From contig JADKJI010000032.1 of NCBI GenBank assembly GCA_016721085.1, positions 3,395 to 67,394 of the forward strand: a DNA stretch of 64,000 bases. Reading direction: 5' to 3'. A model generated the notes under the pieces. That model searched no databases. It worked only from the letters and a program-made list of their open reading frames with translations, and was not told the DNA's origin. The stretch is from Chitinophagaceae bacterium. GTDB lineage: Bacteria; Bacteroidota; Bacteroidia; Chitinophagales; Chitinophagaceae. Shown piece after piece: positions 50,728-59,125 of this stretch. A program made the position numbers and the translations under genes. Each line of letters starts with the position of its first letter. Within the stretch, counting starts at the first letter, position 1.

Positions 50728-51878
50728 CCGAAGTAACCAATGCCGCTACGGCAAAGGAATTCATACAGACCAATGTGATCATCTGCGGAAAACTTCCGAA
50801 TTATATCCGTCCACTCGACAAAGATGTAATTGAAGTATTCGATAAGGAAAAAAACAAGGCTTTCCGTTTTGGAGAAGCTACCAGATGGATATTGAAAGAT
50901 AATGATGGACAGTTGATAGGAAGAATCGCCGCATTCACCAATAAGAAATACAGGAATAAAGGAGATGAAATTCCAGTAGGCGGTATCGGATTCTTTGATT
51001 GCATCAATGACCAGAATGCAGCCGATATGCTTTTCGATGTGGCCAAACATTGGCTGATTACAAAAGGTATGCAAGCCATGGATGGTCCTATTAATTTCGG
51101 TGAAAGGGATCGTTGGTGGGGACTGGTTACTGAAGGCTTCCAATCGCCGTTGTATTGTATGAACTACAACCCTCCTTATTATAAAGACCTATTTGAAACA
51201 TACGGATTCAAACTGTTCTTCAATCAGGTTTGTTTTGGTGTAGACCCTAAGAAAAAATTCAGTCCAAAAACTTTGCAACGCCATGCTGAAGTGGCAAAAG
51301 ATCCTGGTTACAGAGCCGAGCACATGATCGGTAATGATATTGTGAAATATGCTACAGACTTCACAACAGTTTATAATAAAGCGTGGGCCGGACATGGTGG
51401 ACTAAAGGAAATGAAGAAAGAGCAATCCATCCTTCTTTTCAAAAAGTTGAAACCAGTGATGGACAAGAAAGTGCTTTGGTTTGTTTATTATAAAGAAGAA
51501 CCGATTGCCATCTTCATCAACCTCCCCGACCTCAACCAATGGTTCCGTTATTTAAATGGTCAGTTTGGATTGATCGATAAATTGAAATTCCTCTGGTACA
51601 AGAATACGGTGGCGTGTACAAAATTCACAGGACTTGTTTTTGGGATCGTTCCGGAATTCCAGGGAAAGGGAGTTGACTCCTATTTAATAGTGGAAGCGGG
51701 CAAAGTGGTGGAAACCCTTCCTTATACAGAATATGAGATGCAGTGGATTGGCGATTTCAACCCGAAAATGATCAATGTGGCAGAGAATTTCGGAGATACC
51801 TTCCGGACCCGCCAGTTGACCACTTTCAGGTATCAATTCGACCGCACCCGGCCTTACCAGCGGCATCCGATACTGTAA
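50718..51878 (+). CDS. GNAT-like conserved protein (N-acetyltransferase fold)
   Basis: 386 residues from the ATG at 50718 (MQLTEVTNAATAKEFIQTNV). A start 8 codons earlier would read through the promoter and was rejected. Visible blocks: IGRIAAFTNKKYRNKGDE, GGIGFFDCINDQNAADMLFDVAKHWL, AMDGPINFGERDRWWGLV and GIVPEFQGKGVDSYLIVEA, the last resembling the acetyl-CoA loop of GNAT proteins. Proteins of this size with tandem GNAT-like folds are common in Bacteroidota but uncharacterised. Substrate unknown. Confidence 0.8.
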   Translation: MQLTEVTNAATAKEFIQTNVIICGKLPNYIRPLDKDVIEVFDKEKNKAFRFGEATRWILKDNDGQLIGRIAAFTNKKYRNKGDEIPVGGIGFFDCINDQNAADMLFDVAKHWLITKGMQAMDGPINFGERDRWWGLVTEGFQSPLYCMNYNPPYYKDLFETYGFKLFFNQVCFGVDPKKKFSPKTLQRHAEVAKDPGYRAEHMIGNDIVKYATDFTTVYNKAWAGHGGLKEMKKEQSILLFKKLKPVMDKKVLWFVYYKEEPIAIFINLPDLNQWFRYLNGQFGLIDKLKFLWYKNTVACTKFTGLVFGIVPEFQGKGVDSYLIVEAGKVVETLPYTEYEMQWIGDFNPKMINVAENFGDTFRTRQLTTFRYQFDRTRPYQRHPIL

Positions 51879-51996
51879 CAGCCCTTACAACCCGAAAATT
51901 ATCAACAGGCAGTTACCAGTTACTGCCATGATAGATGCGTTTCTTATCTTGCACGTTCAGTAAAACTTAAAACTCCTGAGGAGGAGTAATGTGGGT

Positions 51997-53817
51997 ATGG
52001 ATAAATTCATTGTATCAGCACGTAAATACCGTCCGCAGACTTTCGACACCGTAGTGGGGCAATTGCATATCACCACTACCCTTCGTAATGCTATAAAGAA
52101 CCAGCAGTTGGCGCATGCCTTCCTGTTCTGTGGACCAAGGGGCGTTGGTAAAACCACCTGTGCGCGTATTCTCGCTAAAACGATCAACTGCGAAAACCAG
52201 TCGGCCGATGGCGAAGCCTGCAATACTTGTAACTCATGTGTTTCCTTCAACGAAGGCACCTCAATGAACATCCATGAACTGGATGCTGCGAGCAATAACT
52301 CGGTTGATGATATAAGAAGTCTGGTGGATCAGGTGCGTTTTGCTCCACAAGCCGGAAAATACAAAGTGTATATAATAGATGAGGTACACATGCTCAGTTC
52401 TTCTGCCTTCAATGCCTTTTTGAAAACATTGGAAGAGCCACCTCCCTATGCCATCTTCATATTAGCAACTACGGAAAAACACAAGATTCTTCCTACCATA
52501 TTAAGCCGTTGTCAGATTTTCGATTTCAAACGCATCACCACCAATGATACGGTTATGCATTTGCAGGAAATCTGTGAGAAGGAACATATAAAGGCAGACA
52601 AATCTGCTTTACAAGTGATAGCCCAGAAGAGTGAAGGCTGTATGCGCGATTCGTTAAGTATCATGGATAAGATTGTGAGCTTCACGAATGGAGAAGTGAA
52701 CTATGCGAATACTTTGGAGCATCTGAACATATTGGATGCTGATTATTTCTTCAAGTTGCTCGACAGTATGCAACAGCAGGATCTGGCTGGTGCTTTATTG
52801 CTTTTTGAAGATATCAATCGTAAAGGATTCGAAGGAGATATGCTCCTGAATGGTTTTGCAGAGTTCATCAGAAATCTTCTCGTTAGTAAGGATCCGAAAG
52901 TAGCGGGACTGCTTGACGTTGTTGAAGGCTTCCGTGAAAAATATATTGAAACAGCTCAGAAAGTAAATGGCAGTTGGTTATTGAGTGCACTGAATATCCT
53001 CAACGATTCAGAGATCCAATACAAGATGGCGCGTAACAAAAGATTGCATGTTGAATTAGCGCTTATAAAACTCACTTACCTGAACCAGGCCATTGAAGTA
53101 AGTTCAGGTGAAGAGGCAGGTGCTAAAAAAAAACTAAAGCCTGAAACAAAAGCATTAGCCTTTAGGAAAATTGCACCTGTTGCATATTCACCAAAACAAG
53201 CTACTGGAACTACTCCTTCAAAAGCAGCAGCCAAAGAAGGAGCTAAACTGATTATTGAAACTCCTGTAGTTCAGGAAAAGATAGTTACAGAAACAGTTCC
53301 TGAGAAGATAGTTCCCCATCCTACACCAAAAGCAACAACTGAAAAAAAACCGGAAGCTGGCACAGGAAAGATCTCGATGCTGGAAAGCATCCGCAAACAA
53401 TATGCAGGTAAGAATATTAATGCTGAAAGAGATGGCATTATTCCTCTTACCGAAGAGCTCTTAAAAGAGCAATGGGAGAAATTCTCTCAGACACTCCGTG
53501 ATACAAAAAATCCAGCCATTCAAAGTTTTGTAATGGCAAGACTCCGTATCACCAGTCCCGGTTCATTTGAAGTAATCTGTAATAATAACCTGGAACAGAA
53601 ATTCATTGAGCAGGAAAGGAATAAACTCAATGAGTACCTGCAGTTAGCATTTAAGAATAAGTTACTGCAATATGCCATTCTCATTGAAGAGGCAGAAGAA
53701 GAAATTGTAGAGACTGAGCGTCCGTTGAATACGCGTGAGCAGTTTCAGAAGATTGCGGAGGAGTATCCGTTGGTGAAGGAGCTGAAGGATAGGTTGAGGT
53801 TGGAGTTGGATTATTGA
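51997..53817 (+). CDS. dnaX: DNA polymerase III gamma/tau subunit
   Basis: 606 residues from ATG 51997 (MDKFIVSARKYRPQTFDTVVGQ), preceded by aggaggag; an in-frame GTG two codons earlier is possible. AAA+ clamp-loader core with Walker A CGPRGVGKTTCARILAK, zinc-finger cysteines (CENQSADGEACNTCNSC), Walker B IIDEVHMLS, SRC arginine finger in LSRCQIFDF. Residues 370-470 are a linker rich in Lys/Ala/Pro/Thr, and the C-terminal domain (LLKEQWEKFSQTLRDTK to LRLELDY) resembles Bacteroidota tau tails. Loads the sliding clamp at forks. Confidence 0.95.
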   Translation: MDKFIVSARKYRPQTFDTVVGQLHITTTLRNAIKNQQLAHAFLFCGPRGVGKTTCARILAKTINCENQSADGEACNTCNSCVSFNEGTSMNIHELDAASNNSVDDIRSLVDQVRFAPQAGKYKVYIIDEVHMLSSSAFNAFLKTLEEPPPYAIFILATTEKHKILPTILSRCQIFDFKRITTNDTVMHLQEICEKEHIKADKSALQVIAQKSEGCMRDSLSIMDKIVSFTNGEVNYANTLEHLNILDADYFFKLLDSMQQQDLAGALLLFEDINRKGFEGDMLLNGFAEFIRNLLVSKDPKVAGLLDVVEGFREKYIETAQKVNGSWLLSALNILNDSEIQYKMARNKRLHVELALIKLTYLNQAIEVSSGEEAGAKKKLKPETKALAFRKIAPVAYSPKQATGTTPSKAAAKEGAKLIIETPVVQEKIVTETVPEKIVPHPTPKATTEKKPEAGTGKISMLESIRKQYAGKNINAERDGIIPLTEELLKEQWEKFSQTLRDTKNPAIQSFVMARLRITSPGSFEVICNNNLEQKFIEQERNKLNEYLQLAFKNKLLQYAILIEEAEEEIVETERPLNTREQFQKIAEEYPLVKELKDRLRLELDY

Positions 53818-54300
53818 TGGGGAGTCCGGAAGTCGGGAAGTCCGGGAGAAATACAAGTCGGGAGTCTATAGTCAGAAGTCGGAAGTCGGTCCGCCGTGGC
53901 GGATAAGTTGGTAAATATATAACCGCAGAGACGCGGAGACGCAGGGGAGATTTCTCTGCGTCTTTGCGTTTTTTTTGTGGGTTGCTTTTTGTTCCCCGGG
54001 TTGCACCCGGGGTCATTGTTATTCAACCCCTTCGGGGTTGGGGATACATCCCGACTAGTATATGTATTTTCTTTCGGACTTGCGGACTTGCAGACTCCCC
54101 GACTTCTGACTCCCGACTCCCGACTTCTGACTATAGACTCCCGGACTTGTATTCCGACTTCCGGTCTTCCGGACTTTCGGTCTCTTCTTCCGACTTGTAT
54201 TTCTCTCCGGACTATTTTGATCTTCGAAAATCAGGCTTTCCCCACGGACTTCCGGACTTCCGGACTATTAAAACAATGTATTTCCAATTCCCCTTTTTGC
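53818..54300. repeat. Repeat island between dnaX and the E2 gene
   Basis: GTCCGGAAGTCGGG strings, palindrome tccgccgtggcgga (53890-53903), GC-rich palindromic repeat (53921-53970), double-hairpin copy 4, then CTTCCGGACTTCCGG and GACTCCCGACTCCCGAC strings. No gene seen. Confidence 0.7.
53993..54048. repeat. Double-hairpin repeat, copy 4 (TCATTGTT subtype)
   Basis: ccccgggttgcacccgggg, linker tcattgttatt, caaccccttcggggttg, tail gggatac. Confidence 0.75.
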
Positions 54301-54302
54301 CT

Positions 54303-54310
54303 TAATTTCG
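54303..54310 (+). promoter_or_regulatory. -7-like box upstream of the E2 gene
   Basis: TAATTTCG, one mismatch to TAnnTTTG, 45 nt before the ATG at 54356. Confidence 0.35.
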
Positions 54311-54355
54311 GCCTCTTAATAAACTGCTCCCAATCATTAAAATATAGTAGGAATT

Positions 54356-56026
54356 ATGGCAGAAGTGATATTAATGCCACGCTTGAGTGATACGATGACA
54401 GAAGGTGTCATTGCCGCCTGGCATAAGAAAGTGGGTGAACCGGTAAAAAAAGGTGATTTACTGGCTGAAGTTGAGACAGATAAAGCTACCATGGAACTGG
54501 AAAGCTATAAGGATGGTATCCTCTTGCATATCGGAACCGATAAAGGTGGAAAACTCCAGGTGAACGACCTGCTGGCCATCATCGGAAATGCTGGTGAAGA
54601 TATCAGTGGTCTGATGAAACCAGGTACCGCCGCTGCCCCTGCTGCCGCAGCACCCGCTCCAGCCCCACAAGCCAGTGCCCCAGCTCCTGCCGCCGTTGCT
54701 CCAAAAGCTGCTGCAAGCATGGATCTGACTACTATCCCAGAAGTTATATTGATGCCCCGCCTCAGTGATACAATGACCGAAGGTGTTATAGCTGCATGGC
54801 ATAAAAATATCGGTGATTCAGTGAAGAAAGGCGACTTACTCGCTGATGTTGAAACCGATAAAGCTACCATGGAACTTGAAAGCTATAAGGATGGCAAACT
54901 GCTTTATATAGGTGCTCAAAAAGGTGATAAGATCGCTGTTAACAGCCTTCTCTGTATTATAGGTGAAGAAAGCAAAGTAGATGTGAAAGCTATAGTAGCC
55001 GCTGCAGGTGCCGGATCAGCTGCAACTACTACTGCCGCTCCTGCAAAAGCTGAAGCCACTGCTCCTGTTGCACAAGCTGTTGCTACAGCCACTACAACAG
55101 CCGCTGCCGCTGTTTCGTCAGCTGTTAGTGTTGATAGTAATGGTCGACTGAAAGCTTCTCCTCTCGCTAAGAAAATTGCCGCTGAAAAAGGTATCGATCT
55201 TCATCAAATCCAGGGTTCTGGCGATGGTGGAAGAATCATAAAGTCTGATATCGATAATTACAAACCGATAGCTGCTACAGCCGCTGCTACAAGCACTGCT
55301 GCTGAACCAGCAAAAACAATCGCTCCATCTGTTCCTGCCGGAGTAGTAAGTTTCGACGAGGTACCGGTATCGCAAATGCGAAAAATAATTGCGAAGCGTT
55401 TGGCGGAAAGTAAATTCTCTGCCCCTCACTTCTATCTCACCATGGCTATCAACATGGATAAAGCTGTTGAAAGTCGCGCTAAGATGAATGAGGTCAGCAC
55501 AGTGAAGATATCTTTCAACGACATGGTATTGAAAGCCTGCGCTCTTGCATTGAAACAACATCCAAAAATCAATAGCAGTTGGTTAGGTGATAAGATCCGT
55601 TATAACCACCACGTGAATATCGGAGTAGCTGTTGCTGTTGAAGAAGGATTGTTAGTTCCTGTGGTACGTTTTGCTGACGGTAAATCATTATCACAGATTG
55701 CAGGTGAAGTAAAAACATTTGCACAGAAAGCAAAAGATAAAAAATTACAACCATCAGATTGGGAAGGAAATACTTTCACTATCTCTAACCTGGGAATGTT
55801 CGGCATTGAAGAATTCACTGCCATCATCAATCCACCAGATGCCTGCATCTTAGCTATCGGTGCCATTAATCAGGAGCCTATCGTTAAGAACGGCCAGATC
55901 GTTGTTGGTAATGTGATGAAAGTAACCCTGAGTTGTGACCATCGTGTTGTAGATGGAGCAAGTGGTGCTGCTTTCTTGCAGACGCTGCAGGGATTGTTGG
56001 AAGAGCCGTTGAGAATGCTGGTTTAA
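54356..56026 (+). CDS. 2-oxo acid dehydrogenase E2 (dihydrolipoamide acyltransferase), two lipoyl domains
   Basis: 556 residues. Two lipoyl domains (about 1-78 and 127-200), each with the lipoylation motif VETDKATMELES and nearly identical starts (EVILMPRLSDTMTEGVIAAW), joined by an Ala/Pro-rich hinge. A peripheral-subunit-binding domain near 260 (KASPLAKKIAAEKGIDLHQIQGSG) and a catalytic domain from about 325 with SCDHRVVDGASGAAF (active-site His/Asp) follow. The MPRLSDTMTEG form is typical of pyruvate dehydrogenase E2, but a branched-chain specificity cannot be excluded. It would work with the E1 encoded at 16.6-19.0 kb and an E3 outside the window. Confidence 0.93.
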   Translation: MAEVILMPRLSDTMTEGVIAAWHKKVGEPVKKGDLLAEVETDKATMELESYKDGILLHIGTDKGGKLQVNDLLAIIGNAGEDISGLMKPGTAAAPAAAAPAPAPQASAPAPAAVAPKAAASMDLTTIPEVILMPRLSDTMTEGVIAAWHKNIGDSVKKGDLLADVETDKATMELESYKDGKLLYIGAQKGDKIAVNSLLCIIGEESKVDVKAIVAAAGAGSAATTTAAPAKAEATAPVAQAVATATTTAAAAVSSAVSVDSNGRLKASPLAKKIAAEKGIDLHQIQGSGDGGRIIKSDIDNYKPIAATAAATSTAAEPAKTIAPSVPAGVVSFDEVPVSQMRKIIAKRLAESKFSAPHFYLTMAINMDKAVESRAKMNEVSTVKISFNDMVLKACALALKQHPKINSSWLGDKIRYNHHVNIGVAVAVEEGLLVPVVRFADGKSLSQIAGEVKTFAQKAKDKKLQPSDWEGNTFTISNLGMFGIEEFTAIINPPDACILAIGAINQEPIVKNGQIVVGNVMKVTLSCDHRVVDGASGAAFLQTLQGLLEEPLRMLV

Positions 56027-56056
56027 GTTTTACGTTATAAGTTTTAAGTTATAAGT

Positions 56057-56087
56057 GGGGAACCGGTAGTTGGTTCCCCTTTTTTTT
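56057..56087 (+). terminator. Terminator of the E2 gene
   Basis: GGGGAACC, loop GGTAGTT, GGTTCCCC then eight T. 30 bp after the stop. Confidence 0.9.
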
Positions 56088-56126
56088 GGGTGATACACCC
56101 TGACTTCCCCGGGTTTCACCTTATTA

Positions 56127-56181
56127 TCCCCGGGTTGCACCCGGGGTCATTGTTATTCAACCCCTTCGGGGTTGGGGGTAC
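56127..56181. repeat. Double-hairpin repeat, copy 5 (TCATTGTT subtype)
   Basis: ccccgggttgcacccgggg, linker tcattgttatt, caaccccttcggggttg, tail ggggtact. Confidence 0.75.
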
Positions 56182-56315
56182 TTCATAACTAGAATCTGTA
56201 TTCTCTTTCGGACTTCCGGACCTCCGGACTTTCGGACTTCGGCTTCGACTTCTGACTCCAGACTCCAGACTATTGACTCCAGACTTGTATTCCAACTTCC
56301 GGCCGGCTTTCTCTT

Positions 56316-56371
56316 CCCCCGGGCTGTCGCCCGGGGATACGATGATTCAACCCCTTCGGGGTTGGGCGTAC
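56316..56371. repeat. Double-hairpin repeat, copy 6 (CGATGATT subtype)
   Basis: cccccgggctgtcgcccgggg, linker atacgatgatt, caaccccttcggggttg. Same subtype as copy 1. Confidence 0.75.
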
Positions 56372-56584
56372 ATCCCGACTATTATCTGTATTTTCTTTCG
56401 GTCTTCCGGTCTTCCGGACTTTTCAATCAATCTCTCCAATAATCAAACGCCCCGGACTCCCCGGACTATTCTTCCGGACTTCCGGTCTTTCGGACTTCCG
56501 GACTATCGACCTCCAAACAAAGGACCAAAGAAAGACTGGTCATTATTCAATAAATTACAAATTCAACCAACGCTATTCCACCTT

Positions 56585-58762
56585 ATGCCAAAAGGGATGC
56601 TGTCATATGGGTTAACCTTCCGTGGCATAGCCATATCCCTTTGTATAATTCTGGTATGTAATAGTCCTCTTTTCTCCCAAACCATATTCACATTTGCAGG
56701 CAGTGGTTCCAATGCCTATTCTGGTGATGGGGCTGCGGCAACGGCTGCAGGGATCCCCTATCCAAAAGATATCTGTATCGATAGAGCAGGAAATATCCTA
56801 TTCACCTGCTATAATAATGTGCGGAAGATAAATCCGTTCACGGGTGTGATTACTACCATCGCGGGTACAGGTAATGCCGGTTATAGTGGCGATGGCGGAC
56901 CAGCTACACAGGCTGAAATGCGCTTCCCATGGGGAATAACCACTGATACAACAGGGAATATCTATATAGCAGAATATGCCAGTGGACGAATACGCAAGAT
57001 CGATGGACTTTCAGGAAAGATTTATACAGTTGCAGGAACGGGTTATCCTGGTTATAATGGAGATGGTATTCTGGCTGTAAATGCCCACCTAAACTCACCG
57101 CAAGGAATAGCCGTAGATAATAAGGGAAATATCTATTTCACTGATGGACATAATTACCGGGTGCGAAAGATAGATGCTACAACTGGCCTCATATCAACCA
57201 TTGCCGGTAATGGTATTTCGGCTTACGCAGGTGATGGCGGATTGGCCACTGCAGCCAGCATTGCTTTTCCCACAGATGTTATCATCGACAGGGACGGTAA
57301 CCTTCTCATTTCAGAAGCGGGAACTATCAGTTGTCGTATCCGAAAAGTAAATCTCTCAACCGGAATAATTACAACTCATGCAGGAAATGGACTGAGAGCG
57401 CATAGTGGTGATGGTGGGTTAGGGATAGATGCCAGTATCTTTGAGCCTACATCCCTCACGCTGGATGCAGCAGGTGCCTTATATATCTCCCAATATGTAG
57501 ATGCCAGGATCCGGAAAATAGATCCGGTTACGGGAATCATCAATACATTGGCAGGAACAGGGGTTGCTGGTTTCAGCGGCGATTGCGGTCCAGCGAAAGA
57601 TGCCCAGCTGAATTTCCCCGAAGGATTGATATTCGACCGATCAGGCACTTTGTATGTAATTGACAATACCAACCACCGTATCCGGAAAATTGTTCCTGAT
57701 GGGTCACCATCAAATACATCGGTTGTAGTTACTGCTACCGATACTTTGATTTGTGCTGGCACCAATGTTACATTTACTGCTAATCCTATTAATACCGGAG
57801 GCAATCTTATTTACCAATGGAAAGTAAATAGCAATCTGGTCGGCACCAATAGCAGGACCTTCTCCAGTGCCAACCTGAAAAATAATGATACTATAAGCTG
57901 TATACTAACAGTATTCAGTACCTGCGGAAACATATTCTATGTATCCAGCAAACCGGTTTTAATTAGAACAACATCTGCCGCAGCTTCACAGATCCAGCTA
58001 ACGTCCAGTGGCAATGATATCTGTCAGGGTGTACCAATAACATTCAGGGCCCAGGCAATTGGTGCAGGAACAAATCCTGTTTACCAATGGCAACTGAATG
58101 GGAATAATATAGGCTCCAATTCTTCTGCCTTTACAACAGATAAATTGAGGAATAACGACAAAGTGGCTTGTTTTATCACTTCGCAGCAAAGTGGTTGTGC
58201 AGCCCCCTATTACTATGGGGTCAGATACTATGGTAATGATCATTAAAGAACTGCCAGATGTTACCATGCTGGAAGATAGTTTCTTGATAAATCCGGGTGA
58301 AGTGTTCCATTACAAGCAACCCTCACCGGACCAGTAAGTTCATTTGAATGGCAGCCTTCTACTTCGGTGATTAATTCATCTTCTCTCGTCACCCAATCAG
58401 TTCCACTCTATAACGATACAAAGATCAATTTCCGGATTACAGGATTAAACAATTGCAGCATCCAAAAACCTGTAATTGTGAAAATGATGCGGGGATTGGG
58501 AATACCGAATGCCTTCACTCCAAACGGAGATGGGAAGAATGATGTCTTCAGGATTCCTACCAGTAGTTCCATCACCCTCAAAGAATTTGTTATCTACGAC
58601 CGATGGGGAACACGCATATTCTCCACCAAAGATCCTTCTGTTGGATGGGATGGAACTTTCAAGGGAGCGGCTTGTCCAAGTTCCACGTATGCCTATATCA
58701 TTTCTGGGACAAGTTCTCAGGGTGAGTTTATGTTTAAGGGGGTGGTCGTTTTGGTGAGATAG
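56585..58762 (+). CDS. NHL-repeat secreted protein with type IX secretion C-terminal domain, two frame changes
   Basis: Start MPKGMLSYGLTFRGIAISLCI (signal peptide to about residue 35). Six NHL beta-propeller blades follow, each with GDGGPA/G-x-GNIYIAEYASGRIRKID-type units, then two Ig-like domains (VVVTATDTLICAGTNVTF; GNDICQGVPITFRA). The frame breaks at the G4 run at about 58213-58216 (one G too many) and again near 58304 (one T too few): the segment between reads SDTMVMIIKELPDVTMLED in frame 3. The last part (58367-58762) holds the CHU_C/gliding-motility C-terminal domain (IPNAFTPNGDGKNDVFRI, YDRWGTRIFST, FKGAACPSSTYAYIISG, FKGVVVLVR), a type B sorting signal for the type IX system. Without the two changes the gene is a single 725-residue frame. 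Confidence 0.85.
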
Positions 58763-58763
58763 G

Positions 58764-59003
58764 CTTAGGTTTAATGTTTAAGAAAGGTTCCGGTGAGATT
58801 ATTAAGTTCAAGAAGTTCCAGAGGTCTCGATTAATAGTTAGCTGTATATATTCAGAGTTTTTTTTACCGCAGAGCCGCGGTTTACCCCTCTGCGTCTCCG
58901 CGTCTCTGCGGTAAAAAAAACCAAGGAGAACAGTTCAAATCAGGCCCCAGGCAAGGTCTTAAGCCTTAAGCCTTAAGCTTTTTAGGCATCAGGCATTTAG
59001 CAC
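58764..59003. repeat. Repeat mosaic upstream of secA
   Basis: TTAGGTTTAATGTTTAAG string, TTCCAGAGG-family copy (aagttcaagaagttccagag, about 58799), GC-rich palindromic repeat (58866-58913), and AAGCCTTAAGCCTTAAGC string (58958-59003). No gene seen. Confidence 0.65.
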
Positions 59004-59026
59004 TAAAAACCCTGCCCCTTTTTCCC

Positions 59027-59034
59027 TACCTTTG
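59027..59034 (+). promoter_or_regulatory. -7 promoter box of secA
   Basis: TACCTTTG, an exact TAnnTTTG match, 91 nt upstream of the secA ATG. No clear -33 TTG. Confidence 0.6.
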
Positions 59035-59125
59035 CCCTCCTGTCAAATTGGCCTTTTTTGCTTTGTAGCACCCTTTTTGACCAGAAGTACCAATAATTCA
59101 AATTTTGTATTCAATTACATAGCCC

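Larger units (their letters stand above)
56027..56584. repeat. Repeat island between the E2 and NHL genes
   Basis: AGTTTTAAGTTATAAG string, then the E2 terminator, a partial hairpin (ttccccgggtttcacc), double-hairpin copies 5 and 6, and CTTCCGGACTTTCGG strings on either side. A long frame opening at 56273 is repeat sequence read through into the NHL gene. Confidence 0.7.
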
